The notes under the pieces were generated by a model. That model was not told the DNA's origin and did no database searches. It saw only the letters and a list, made by a program, of their open reading frames with translations. Source: Melioribacter roseus (GTDB lineage Bacteria; Bacteroidota; Ignavibacteria; Ignavibacteriales; Melioribacteraceae). Taken from it: a stretch of 10,665 nucleotides of DNA. The stretch lies in NCBI GenBank assembly GCA_020724325.1, contig DYHC01000041.1, positions 1 through 10,665 on the forward strand, written 5' to 3'. Below are positions 1 to 6,382 of the stretch, one piece after another. Position numbers and translations under genes: made by a program. How positions within the stretch are numbered: the first letter of the stretch is position 1; every line of letters starts with the position of its first letter.

Positions 1-44
1 TTAGTAGAGGATAAAATAAAAAGTATTAATAATAGTTTTTTCAT
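1..44 (-). CDS. N-terminal fragment of a secreted or lipoprotein gene (cut by left edge)
   Basis: On the minus strand an ATG at 44-42 opens a frame that runs off the left edge without a stop. It encodes MKKLLLILFILSST, a classic signal-peptide start: two lysines followed by a hydrophobic core of leucine, isoleucine and phenylalanine. The mature part and any cleavage site or lipobox lie outside the window, so export is supported but function is not. It follows the RidA-family gene on the same strand after a 115-base gap, so it could be transcribed with it or from its own promoter. No strong ribosome binding site is visible before the ATG. A short imperfect palindrome (48-58) lies immediately upstream. 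Confidence 0.6.
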   Translation of the reverse strand, partial: MKKLLLILFILSST

Positions 45-159
45 TTCAAACCCGGTTTTATTTATTTACTTGAACAGAAATTATGATGAGAATGTTTCCT
101 GTTAAATTACATTACAAGTTTAGAATTTCTAATAAAAAGTATCAAGTCAAAATGATAGT

Positions 160-618
160 TTATTTAATCTGGACTGTCATTTCTATTTCAACAGGTGAAT
201 TCATCGGTAATTCATTAACACCGACCGCACTTCTTGCGTGTTTACCTGCTTCGCCAAATATCTGAACCATTAATTCCGATGCTCCATTAGCAATTTTTGG
301 CTGCTGGTGAAAACCGATTGCAGAATTAACAAAGACAGTTAGTTTTACAATCCTCTCTATTTTATCTAGTTCATGAATTACTGACTTAATTGCCGATAGA
401 CAGTTAATTGCTGACTGCCGGGAGCACTCAACTCCTTTTTCTTCAGTAACCTCAAAACCAACTTTTCCTTCAGCTAAAAGTTTTCCGTCCTTTACAGGCA
501 GCTGTCCTGCCGTAATTACAAGATTTCCTGATTGAATTGCCGGTATATATGCCGCTAATGGTTTTGGCGCCATTGGCAAATCATAACCAATTATCTCTCT
601 AATCTTCTGTTCTATCAC
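160..618 (-). CDS. RidA family protein (YjgF/YER057c/UK114), long subfamily
   Basis: This 152-residue protein belongs to the RidA (YjgF/YER057c/UK114) family. Canonical members hydrolyse reactive enamine and imine intermediates, such as 2-aminoacrylate, to ketoacids in the cytoplasm. The signature near the C-terminus is clear: ARSAVGVNELP (residues 128-138) holds the conserved arginine R129 that binds the substrate carboxylate, followed by the VEIE strand (143-146). At about 150 residues, with an NGASELMVQIFGE block before the arginine, it fits the longer, less characterised branch rather than the ~128-residue E. coli RidA type, so the exact substrate is uncertain. The start is GTG at 618-616, chosen because AAGGAG lies five bases upstream; the next in-frame ATG (residue 16) would remove conserved N-terminal residues. 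It is divergent from mazG across 103 bases. Confidence 0.93.
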   Translation of the reverse strand: MIEQKIREIIGYDLPMAPKPLAAYIPAIQSGNLVITAGQLPVKDGKLLAEGKVGFEVTEEKGVECSRQSAINCLSAIKSVIHELDKIERIVKLTVFVNSAIGFHQQPKIANGASELMVQIFGEAGKHARSAVGVNELPMNSPVEIEMTVQIK

Positions 619-623
619 TTTAG

Positions 624-629
624 CTCCTT
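624..629 (-). promoter_or_regulatory. Shine-Dalgarno site fixing a GTG start for the RidA-family gene
   Basis: The minus strand reads AAGGAG, then five bases, then GTG at 618-616. This strong match decides the start in favour of GTG over the internal ATG at codon 16. Confidence 0.75.
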
Positions 630-640
630 AAATGTTTTTG

Positions 641-648
641 CAAATATA
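641..648 (-). promoter_or_regulatory. Candidate -7 promoter element (TATATTTG) for the RidA-family gene
   Basis: The minus strand reads TATATTTG, an exact match to the TAnnTTTG -7 consensus of Bacteroidetes-type primary sigma factors. It lies 22 bases before the GTG start, leaving room for a short leader that contains the ribosome binding site. No TTG-type -33 element is found at the usual 19-21-base spacing, so the call rests on one box in AT-rich DNA. Confidence 0.4.
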
Positions 649-670
649 TTAAAATGAACATTAGCATTTT

Positions 671-701
671 TTTGTAATCAATTTTCATTCTGTTAATTTT
701 A
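671..701 (+). promoter_or_regulatory. Candidate mazG promoter (TTTG / N19 / TAATTTTA)
   Basis: TTTG at 671-674 is followed after 19 bases by TAATTTTA at 694-701. This matches the Bacteroidetes-type arrangement TTTG, N19-21, TAnnTTTG except for the last base. Transcription would begin shortly after 701, giving a leader of about 15 bases that contains AAGGAT seven bases before the mazG ATG. The -7 mismatch and AT-rich setting keep confidence moderate. Confidence 0.38.
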
Positions 702-721
702 CAACTAAAAAGGATAACCGA

Positions 722-1483
722 ATGACGGGAGATAAATTTCAGGAACTTGCTGATATAATGAAGAAACTCCGTAGAGAATGTCCATGGGATAGAGAACAAA
801 CTCACGATTCTATAAAAGGGGCTACTATAGAAGAAACATATGAATTAATAGAAGCAATTGATCAAAAGAATTACGAAGAAATAAAATCCGAACTGGGTGA
901 TTTATTACTCCACATTTTATTCCATTCAGTAATTGCCGAAGAGAAAAATCAATTCACCATTAATGATGTAATTGATACTATTAAGGATAAACTGATCAGA
1001 AGACATCCGCACGTTTTCAGCCAAGTAAAAGTAAACGGAACGGAAGAGATCTTAAAAAACTGGGAAGAGATTAAACTTTCTGAAGGCAGAGATTCTGTTC
1101 TAAAAGGTGTTCCCAAAAATTTACCAAGTTTAGCTCGTGCTTTTCGTCTTCAGGAGAAAGCTTCTAAAATCGGATTTGACTGGGAAAATAAAAATGATGT
1201 CTGGAAAAAAGTAATTGAAGAAATAGAAGAAATGCACGAGATGGAAATCAGTAATGATAAAAACAAACTTGAAGAAGAATTAGGAGATGTATTTTTTGCA
1301 CTTACTAATTATGCCAGATTCTTGGGTATTAATCCGGAGAATGCATTACGGCTTACAAATGAAAAATTTATTTCCCGCTTTAATTATGTTGAGCAGAAAA
1401 TTAAGGAAACAGGTAAAAAACTTACTGAATCGAACTTAGAGGAAATGGATAAATACTGGGCAGAGAGCAAGAACAAAAATTAA
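722..1483 (+). CDS. mazG: Nucleoside triphosphate pyrophosphohydrolase MazG
   Basis: This 253-residue protein has the full two-domain MazG layout (E. coli MazG is 263 residues). MazG converts canonical and non-canonical NTPs and dNTPs to monophosphates plus pyrophosphate in the cytoplasm, cleaning the nucleotide pool and, in E. coli, lowering ppGpp. The first domain has the ECPWDREQTHDSI start (19-31), the metal-binding EETYE helix (37-41) and SELGD (56-60). The second has GFDWE (151-155), a second acidic helix with E166, E167 and E170, and EEELGD (184-189). Both acidic metal-binding sets appear intact. The ATG at 722 is preceded by AAGGAT at seven-base spacing. It is the only plus-strand gene here, divergent from the RidA-family gene and convergent with phoH, whose stop lies 27 bases beyond. 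Confidence 0.96.
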   Translation: MTGDKFQELADIMKKLRRECPWDREQTHDSIKGATIEETYELIEAIDQKNYEEIKSELGDLLLHILFHSVIAEEKNQFTINDVIDTIKDKLIRRHPHVFSQVKVNGTEEILKNWEEIKLSEGRDSVLKGVPKNLPSLARAFRLQEKASKIGFDWENKNDVWKKVIEEIEEMHEMEISNDKNKLEEELGDVFFALTNYARFLGINPENALRLTNEKFISRFNYVEQKIKETGKKLTESNLEEMDKYWAESKNKN

Positions 1484-1510
1484 TTTGCTCCGCAATTTTA
1501 AAGTAAACTA

Positions 1511-2443
1511 TTATTTGAACTCCTTTCTTGCCCCATTATAGTTATTATGTTTTTCATAAGCATCTATAATATCTTTAACCAATTTATGTCTAACAACATC
1601 GGATTTATCAAAATAGACAAAGCCCACGCCGTCAACTTTTTTTAGTATTTCTTTTACCTGCACAAGCCCGCTTTGAGAATACGTTGGTAAATCAATCTGC
1701 GTAATATCACCAGTAATTATCGATTTAGAATTAGGTCCCAATCTAGTTAGAAACATTTTCATTTGCATACCAGTAGCATTCTGAGCTTCATCTAAAATTA
1801 CATAAGCGTTATTTAACGTTCTTCCACGCATGTAAGCAAGAGGAACAATTTCAATTATTCCTTTTTCTATGTAACTTTTCAATTGCTCGGCAGGAAGCAT
1901 CTCTTCAAGAGCATCGTACAAAGGACGTAAATAAGGATCAATTTTTTCTCTGAAATCACCGGGTAAAAAACCAAGACTCTCGCCGGTTTCAACTGCCGGT
2001 CTGGCAAGTACAATTTTTTTTACAATATTCTTTTTGAAAGCTGCAACTGCCAATGCAACAGCCAGATAAGTTTTGCCGGTTCCAGCCGGTCCAATAGCAA
2101 AACAAATATCATTTTCTCTTACACTTTTAACATATTCAATTTGATTAGGAGTCTTTGCTTTTATGACGTCTTTCTTAGAGTATAAAACAATATTATCAAA
2201 ATCATTATTATCAATTATTTCCTTGCCCTGGATAGTTAAATCAATTATTGTTTCTATATCCTTTACCTGTAATTTTCCTGATGTATTAAGAACGTAAACC
2301 ATTTCTCTGAATACTTTCTCTACAGATTCAACTTCATCCTTAACACCTTGTATAATAACCGTATCGCTTCTAACAGTAACATTGGTACTGAATCTATCAT
2401 TAATTGGCTTAAGGTTGGAATCGTTATAACCCAATAATAACAT
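1511..2443 (-). CDS. phoH: PhoH-family ATPase (YbeZ-like); true start probably further upstream
   Basis: This is a PhoH-like P-loop ATPase of the YbeZ type, a cytoplasmic family often linked to YbeY and RNA or ribosome maturation, though its role is not settled. From the ATG at 2443 it is 310 residues. Walker A is GPAGTGKT (118-125), followed by ARPAVETGE (147-155), GFLPGD (158-163) and PLAYMRGRTL (201-210). Walker B is VILDEAQN (215-222), and SIITGDITQIDLP covers 241-253. All core motifs are intact. The N-terminus is the problem: the first β-strand expected before LLGYNDSNLK is missing from the ATG version but is encoded in frame upstream (IEKILRLENVNL), with no ATG, GTG or TTG before the stop at 2551-2549. 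A GGAGGT lies at 2495-2490, whereas the ATG at 2443 has no SD. The gene follows the LysM gene on the same strand; ybeY is not visible. Confidence 0.94.
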   Translation of the reverse strand: MLLLGYNDSNLKPINDRFSTNVTVRSDTVIIQGVKDEVESVEKVFREMVYVLNTSGKLQVKDIETIIDLTIQGKEIIDNNDFDNIVLYSKKDVIKAKTPNQIEYVKSVRENDICFAIGPAGTGKTYLAVALAVAAFKKNIVKKIVLARPAVETGESLGFLPGDFREKIDPYLRPLYDALEEMLPAEQLKSYIEKGIIEIVPLAYMRGRTLNNAYVILDEAQNATGMQMKMFLTRLGPNSKSIITGDITQIDLPTYSQSGLVQVKEILKKVDGVGFVYFDKSDVVRHKLVKDIIDAYEKHNNYNGARKEFK

Positions 2444-2489
2444 AAGATTTACATTTTCCAGGCGAAGTATTTTTTCTATTTGCGTAAGT

Positions 2490-2495
2490 ACCTCC
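2490..2495 (-). promoter_or_regulatory. Shine-Dalgarno-like GGAGGT upstream of the phoH frame
   Basis: The minus strand reads GGAGGT about 47 bases before the first in-frame ATG of phoH. The nearest in-frame codons downstream are ACG (2485-2483, spacing 4) and ATA (2479-2477, spacing 10), neither a normal start. Spacings of 4-6 bases are seen at the other clear ribosome binding sites in this stretch, which makes ACG the better-placed candidate. The match could be chance, because it also reads as codons in the same frame. Confidence 0.35.
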
Positions 2496-2574
2496 AGATA
2501 AACAAAGCCATCTTCCGGATAAGGAAAAGGGCTTAATGAGTCATATAATCAAATAATTAGAATTCAAATCCAAT

Positions 2575-3279
2575 TTATTTTGCTGTTTGAGCAGGTGGAG
2601 CAGGTTTATAATTCCTTCTAATTTTATCGTATTTAGATTTTTCTTCTTCAGTCAGGTTAGGAATCTTAAATATCTGCTTTGGATAGATCAAATCCGGATT
2701 CTTAATCTGATCCCTGTTAGCTCTATAAATCATCGGCCATGCAAAAGGATTATCATAATGTTCTTTTTTCTTTGCAATACCCCACAGATGGTCTCCTCTA
2801 ACAACGGTATAATTGATTTCCTTTGGAGCTTCCTGCCAAGCATCTAATTTTCTCTGCAATTGATTGTGAACTTTATCAAAGAATTCCGGAAGAGCAGAAA
2901 TTTTATTCTTCTTCATAGCATCAAGTTCTGCCTGACGGTCTGCTTTAGGAGCTTCCCTGTTATCAATTTTTCTTTCAAGAGCAGTTAATTGACTTCTAAA
3001 ATTATCTACATCAGCTTTTGTAGCACCTAACATTGCATATAAGTCTTTTATACAATCTTCATAGGATTGCAATTTATCGCGTGTAGCTTTCAAACCGGCA
3101 ATTTCTGTCTTAAGTGTATTTAATTCTGACGTAAGAGCAACTTTGTTTTCAGTTAAACGATTAATTTCTTTTTGCCACTCATCTTTGGTCATATCTTCTG
3201 TTCTATTCTGTTGAGCATACGCACTTACAGAGAGAAGCAGAACCAAAGTTAAAGCACATAGATATTTGTAAACTTTCAT
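2575..3279 (-). CDS. Secreted coiled-coil protein with C-terminal LysM domain
   Basis: This 234-residue protein has a signal peptide (1-22, ending AYA before QQ), so it should act in the periplasm. Residues 35-84 form a coiled coil with hydrophobic positions I39, L42, L49, L53, L56, I60, L63 and L70. A second charged helical stretch covers about 88-150. A LysM peptidoglycan-binding domain spans about 157-207: YTVVRGDHLWGIAKK, then WPMIYRANRDQIKNPDLIYP and FKIP. The tail is basic and ends in a proline/alanine stretch. LysM binds glycan strands, so a cell-wall role is likely, but no enzymatic domain is seen. C76 is the only cysteine in the predicted mature chain. The ATG has AGGAGG five bases upstream. 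The gene follows the small lipoprotein gene after 31 bases with no terminator, so the two probably share a transcript, perhaps continuing into phoH. Confidence 0.9.
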   Translation of the reverse strand: MKVYKYLCALTLVLLLSVSAYAQQNRTEDMTKDEWQKEINRLTENKVALTSELNTLKTEIAGLKATRDKLQSYEDCIKDLYAMLGATKADVDNFRSQLTALERKIDNREAPKADRQAELDAMKKNKISALPEFFDKVHNQLQRKLDAWQEAPKEINYTVVRGDHLWGIAKKKEHYDNPFAWPMIYRANRDQIKNPDLIYPKQIFKIPNLTEEEKSKYDKIRRNYKPAPPAQTAK

Positions 3280-3284
3280 TATTT

Positions 3285-3290
3285 CCTCCT
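3285..3290 (-). promoter_or_regulatory. Shine-Dalgarno site of the LysM gene
   Basis: A perfect AGGAGG lies five bases before the ATG at 3279-3277. Together with the site before the preceding lipoprotein gene, it is among the strongest ribosome binding sites in the window, suggesting that both proteins are made in quantity. Confidence 0.75.
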
Positions 3291-3310
3291 TTTTAATAGA
3301 TAGGTTAGAA

Positions 3311-3586
3311 TTACATACCTAATTTTTCAAGGTTTTTTTTGGTTTCTGCTTTTAATTTAGCGCACTCATCTAATTTTGCATTTTTTTCTGCTATATCCCG
3401 TTCGAGAGCGGCTTTTTCACTCTTAAGAGAATTAATCTCTTTTTCCAGAGCTTTTACTTCAGCACGTAGCGCTTCCAATTCTGCAACCTGTTCCTTGGAT
3501 ATGCCACTGCATCCCGTAACTCCAAGCATGCTAACAAATAGTACAATAATAAGCCCGGAGCTCAGCATTTTCTTTACATTTAACAT
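3311..3586 (-). CDS. Small coiled-coil lipoprotein (Lpp-like in design)
   Basis: This 91-residue lipoprotein precursor has a basic start (MLNVKKM), a hydrophobic core (11-22) and a lipobox VTGC with acylated cysteine C26. The mature protein of about 66 residues is almost entirely one coiled coil. L37, L40, V44, L47, I51, L54, K58, L61, I65, K68, L72 and C75 follow strict 3-4 spacing. Serine and glycine follow the cysteine, so the retention signal cannot be read with confidence; outer-membrane placement is an inference. Its build resembles E. coli Lpp, a trimeric coiled-coil lipoprotein, but it lacks the C-terminal lysine used for peptidoglycan linkage (it ends EKLGM). No family assignment beyond that is claimed. 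Its segment KEINSLKSEKAALERDI resembles one in the following LysM protein. AAGGAGGT lies five bases before the ATG. Confidence 0.88.
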   Translation of the reverse strand: MLNVKKMLSSGLIIVLFVSMLGVTGCSGISKEQVAELEALRAEVKALEKEINSLKSEKAALERDIAEKNAKLDECAKLKAETKKNLEKLGM

Positions 3587-3591
3587 TAGGA

Positions 3592-3599
3592 ACCTCCTT
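3592..3599 (-). promoter_or_regulatory. Full-length Shine-Dalgarno site of the lipoprotein gene
   Basis: The minus strand reads AAGGAGGT, complementary to the whole anti-SD core, five bases before the ATG at 3586-3584. This suggests strong translation, as expected for an abundant structural lipoprotein. Confidence 0.75.
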
Positions 3600-3630
3600 T
3601 TATTAATAAGTGATTTCGATTTATTGTGGC

Positions 3631-3638
3631 TAAATATA
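3631..3638 (-). promoter_or_regulatory. Weak candidate -7 element (TATATTTA) for the lipoprotein-LysM operon
   Basis: The 107-base gap between radC and the lipoprotein gene is the only long gap in this stretch and should hold the operon promoter. TATATTTA on the minus strand matches TAnnTTTG at all but the last base. No clear -33 element is seen, so this is a tentative placement. Confidence 0.25.
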
Positions 3639-3693
3639 ATAAATTTTCTTTCTATATGGGCTAAAAATCGAATGCGCTCTATAAAAGTGTAAG

Positions 3694-4404
3694 TTACAAT
3701 ACCCTTTTTTCAACCAGACTCGTATAATTGTTCCCGCCAATAATTATATGATCAAAAACCTGAATTTCCATTATTCTACCAGCTTCAACCATACTTTTTG
3801 TTAAGCGGATATCTTCGCTGCTTGGTTCCACATTTCCACTCGGATGATTGTGAATTAAGATTATATTCGCAGAGTTATTCTCAATAGCAACCTTAAATAC
3901 TTCCCGTGGGTGAACCACACTGGAATTCAAATTTCCTGTTGAAATCTTTTCATACTTAATAATTTTATTTGCTGAGTTAAGGCAGACAACTATAAAGATT
4001 TCTTTTACTTCGTCTTTCAACAATGGGATGAAAATCTCTGCAATATCCGAAGGTGAATTTATTTTTTTGATGGAAAACCACTTTTCCTCTGATGCAGTCC
4101 TTCTAATTAATTCGAAAGCGGCAACAAGAGTAACGGCTTTATCTTTCTTAATACCGAAGTTTGATTTTAAAGAGTCTATGCTCTGCGTTGCAAGTAAACT
4201 TAAATTACCATGTTTTTTTATCAGGTCTCTCGCTATTTCGATTACATTTTTTCCTTTAGAACCTGTTCGCAGTAAAATGGCAATTAGTTCTGCATTAGAC
4301 AAACTTTGAGGACCGCGTAACAGCATTTTTTCGCGCGGACGATCATCCGGCGGAAGTTCTTTTACTTTTGGAATAGAATACTCCTCTTTTTCATTCCCAT
4401 TCAA
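3694..4404 (-). CDS. radC: RadC family (JAMM/MPN+ metalloprotease-fold) protein
   Basis: This is a RadC-family protein, with an N-terminal helix-hairpin-helix-like region and a C-terminal JAB1/MPN+ (JAMM) metal-binding domain. The family was named for DNA repair, but that role is disputed and its cytoplasmic activity is unknown. Counted from the TTG at 4404 (236 residues), the motifs are [20 protein letters not shown] (21-40), AILLRTG (42-48), HPRE (165-168), HNHPSG (185-190) and D198. The HxH plus D metal ligands are intact. The start is uncertain. TTG at 4404 has no SD. GAGGAG at 4386-4381 points instead to ATT at 4374-4372, which would give [15 protein letters not shown]. The only upstream in-frame ATG (4491) adds about 30 unrelated residues read from inside guaA in another frame. 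The TTG start overlaps the end of guaA by 14 bases, suggesting coupling. Confidence 0.92.
   Translation of the reverse strand: MNGNEKEEYSIPKVKELPPDDRPREKMLLRGPQSLSNAELIAILLRTGSKGKNVIEIARDLIKKHGNLSLLATQSIDSLKSNFGIKKDKAVTLVAAFELIRRTASEEKWFSIKKINSPSDIAEIFIPLLKDEVKEIFIVVCLNSANKIIKYEKISTGNLNSSVVHPREVFKVAIENNSANIILIHNHPSGNVEPSSEDIRLTKSMVEAGRIMEIQVFDHIIIGGNNYTSLVEKRVL
4381..4386 (-). promoter_or_regulatory. Shine-Dalgarno-like GAGGAG near the radC start
   Basis: GAGGAG lies just after the guaA stop codon and six bases before an in-frame ATT (4374-4372). No ATG, GTG or TTG lies at usable distance downstream in the radC frame. If functional, it implies an ATT start; otherwise it is simply the two glutamate codons of the longer reading. 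Confidence 0.35.
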
Positions 4405-5932
4405 TTGTGGAAGGCGGTTTAGAGCTGATATCGTATACAACTCTATTAACACCACGGACATTACGAATAATTCTGTTAGATACTTTCCCAAGAAATGAAT
4501 TCTCGAACCGGTACCAATCGGCTGTCATTCCATCGGTTGATGTAACCGCTCTAAGAGCAAGTACATTTTCATACGTACGTGCATCGCCCATAACTCCTAC
4601 TGTCTGCACCGGAAGTAACACTGCAAATGCTTGCCATATATTATCATAAATATTTGCGAAATGAAGTTCTTCAATAAAAATTTCATCTGCTTCTCTTAAT
4701 ATTTCTAATCGTTCTTCTGTTACTTCACCAAGAACACGAACTGCTAATCCGGGCCCTGGGAACGGATGACGTTTTATAAATATTTCCGGTAATCCTAATT
4801 GATAACCAATTTCTCTAACTTCATCTTTAAATAATTCCCTGAACGGCTCTATCAGTGTTAGATTCATCTTTTCCGGCAGTCCACCTACATTATGGTGAGT
4901 CTTGATAGTAGATGAAGCTCCTTTCACAGTAACAGATTCTATTACATCAGGATAAAGTGTTCCCTGAATCAGAAACTCGGCGTCTTTATATTTGCCGGCT
5001 TCTTTTTCAAATACTTCAATAAAAGTCTTACCTATTATCTTCCGTTTAACTTCAGGGTCGAATACATTTTTTAATCGTTCTAAAAATAATTGAGAAGTAT
5101 TGATAGAGATAACATTCAGATTATAATTCTCCTCAAACATTTTAGCAATCTTTTCACTTTCATTTTTACGCATTAACCCGGTATCTACATGAATACATAT
5201 TAAGTTATTACCGATAGCTTTAGAAATTAGAACAGCGGCTACAGAAGAATCAACACCGCCGCTTAATGCACAAACAGCTCTTTTATTTCCAATTTTTGCT
5301 TTGATTTCTCTAATAGAAGAGTGAATAAAATTTTCTGAAGTCCAATCCGGCTTACATTTACAAATGCTAAATAGAAAATTGTTGATTAATCTTGTCCCGT
5401 TTTCTGTATGAGCAACTTCAGGATGAAATTGTAATCCATAAATATTTTTTTCCGGATTGGATAGAGAACAGACAGGTGTATTTTCGGTAGTTGTTGTAGC
5501 AAAGAAACCAACCGGCAATTTAGTAATTAGATCGCCATGACTCATCCATACAATAGAATTATTCTTAACACCATCAAATAATAAATCATGCTTAATAATT
5601 TCCAGATCTACTTTTCCATATTCTCTATATTTAGCATGTTCAACTTTACCCTGAAAATGAGTAGCAATTAAATGCATTCCATAGCAGATACCAAGAACCG
5701 GGACCCCAAGTTCAAAAATATCTTTACTTATATTAGGTGAATCCTCATCATACACGCTCATCGGTCCGCCGGATAATATAATGCCGCTTGGCAGGGATTC
5801 TTTTATTTTTGAAATTGGGTAGTTGCTGGAATGAATTTCTGAATAAACTTTACTTTCCCTAATTCGTCTGGCAATTAGTTGCGTGTACTGCGAACCAAAA
5901 TCCAGAATTAAAATTTTTTGTTGATGTTCCAT
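4391..5932 (-). CDS. guaA: GMP synthase (glutamine-hydrolysing)
   Basis: This is a complete 513-residue GMP synthetase, which converts XMP, ATP and glutamine to GMP in the last step of guanine nucleotide synthesis. The N-terminal class I glutamine amidotransferase domain (about 5-195) has SGGP (54-57), catalytic cysteine C83 in GICYG, and H170 and E172 in FHPEV. The ATP-pyrophosphatase domain has the P-loop SGGVDSS (224-230). The C-terminal dimerisation domain includes [12 protein letters not shown] (388-399), [14 protein letters not shown] (450-463) and the conserved ending KPPSTIEWE. All catalytic residues expected for the family are visible. The ATG at 5932 has no recognisable SD. The gene lies 61 bases after gcvH, with a hairpin in between, and its 3' end overlaps radC, so radC is probably read from guaA mRNA. 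No purine riboswitch is visible upstream. Confidence 0.98.
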   Translation of the reverse strand: MEHQQKILILDFGSQYTQLIARRIRESKVYSEIHSSNYPISKIKESLPSGIILSGGPMSVYDEDSPNISKDIFELGVPVLGICYGMHLIATHFQGKVEHAKYREYGKVDLEIIKHDLLFDGVKNNSIVWMSHGDLITKLPVGFFATTTTENTPVCSLSNPEKNIYGLQFHPEVAHTENGTRLINNFLFSICKCKPDWTSENFIHSSIREIKAKIGNKRAVCALSGGVDSSVAAVLISKAIGNNLICIHVDTGLMRKNESEKIAKMFEENYNLNVISINTSQLFLERLKNVFDPEVKRKIIGKTFIEVFEKEAGKYKDAEFLIQGTLYPDVIESVTVKGASSTIKTHHNVGGLPEKMNLTLIEPFRELFKDEVREIGYQLGLPEIFIKRHPFPGPGLAVRVLGEVTEERLEILREADEIFIEELHFANIYDNIWQAFAVLLPVQTVGVMGDARTYENVLALRAVTSTDGMTADWYRFENSFLGKVSNRIIRNVRGVNRVVYDISSKPPSTIEWE

Positions 5933-5950
5933 TAGTCACAACATCTAATT

Positions 5951-5984
5951 GAAAGAAAGCAAAACTCTTTTTAGGAGTTTTACT
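5951..5984 (-). terminator. Hairpin between gcvH and guaA: intrinsic terminator or attenuator
   Basis: In the minus-strand transcript AGUAAAACUC (5984-5975) pairs with GAGUUUUGCU (5967-5958) around a seven-base loop. This gives a ten-pair stem with one G-U pair, followed by the U-rich UUCUUUC. The G-U pair closes only in the minus-strand RNA, which fits a minus-strand role. It begins ten bases after the gcvH stop and ends 18 bases before the guaA ATG. The stem is AT-rich, so termination may be partial and guaA may receive read-through. Confidence 0.5.
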
Positions 5985-5993
5985 AATCTAATT

Positions 5994-6374
5994 TTATTGA
6001 CCGTGTTGGGATTTGTAGGCATCTGGGGATAAGAGATTATTTAATTGAGCAGAGTTAACCAATTCAATTTTGATAATCCATCCTTCGCCATACGGATCGG
6101 AATTAACAAGCTGCGGATTATCAATAAGGTTTTTATTCAACTCAATAACTTTTCCATCAACCGGAGCATACAGATCGCTTACAGTTTTTACTGCTTCAAT
6201 AGTTCCGAAAGATTGTCCTTCTACAATTTCTGTAACGTCCGGATTAATATCGATATAAACAATATCACCTAACTCGCCTTGAGCAAAATCAGTAATTCCA
6301 ATTGTGCCGGTTGTACCTTCAATTTTAATCCATTCATGATCTTTGGTATACAAAAGATTTGTTGGAATATTCAT
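5994..6374 (-). CDS. gcvH: Glycine cleavage system H protein (lipoyl carrier)
   Basis: This complete 126-residue H protein carries a lipoyl group that shuttles the aminomethyl intermediate between the P, T and L proteins of glycine cleavage. The lipoyl domain fold is clear: YTKDHEWIKIEG (9-20), GITDFAQGELGDIVYID (26-42), then ESVKAASD-like GTIEAVKTVSD (57-67) with modified lysine K63, and the C-terminal GEGWIIKIEL (96-105). The ATG at 6374 has AGAGGAT just upstream. It starts eight bases after the accC stop, so it is almost certainly co-transcribed with accB-accC. No gcvT, gcvP or lipoate ligase gene is in the window. H protein also serves as the lipoate donor for other enzymes in some bacteria, so a role in lipoate relay is possible. 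Confidence 0.96.
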   Translation of the reverse strand: MNIPTNLLYTKDHEWIKIEGTTGTIGITDFAQGELGDIVYIDINPDVTEIVEGQSFGTIEAVKTVSDLYAPVDGKVIELNKNLIDNPQLVNSDPYGEGWIIKIELVNSAQLNNLLSPDAYKSQHGQ

Positions 6375-6382
6375 ATTATCCT

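Noticed and set aside
48..58. Palindrome AAACC-C-GGTTT before the left-edge gene
   Set aside because: It could be an operator, but it is short, single-copy and has a one-base centre, so no regulatory claim is made.
120..132. Palindrome TTAGAA-T-TTCTAA after the RidA-family gene
   Set aside because: It is all AT-rich with no U-tract of terminator quality, and easily arises by chance in this composition.
83..265. Plus-strand open frame over the left gap and the RidA-gene 3' end
   Set aside because: It is antisense to a conserved gene, has no ribosome binding site and shows no protein family features.
1484..1510. Possible shared terminator between convergent mazG and phoH
   Set aside because: Only a four-pair TTGC/GCAA stem is seen before mismatches, too weak to call.
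4405..4491. Extension of radC to an ATG at 4491
   Set aside because: The added residues show no RadC similarity and overlap about 100 bases of the conserved guaA 3' end in another frame. Homology begins at about [15 protein letters not shown].
5933..5993. Purine riboswitch before guaA
   Set aside because: The 61-base gap is too short and lacks the three-way junction and conserved loop sequences; only a simple hairpin is present.
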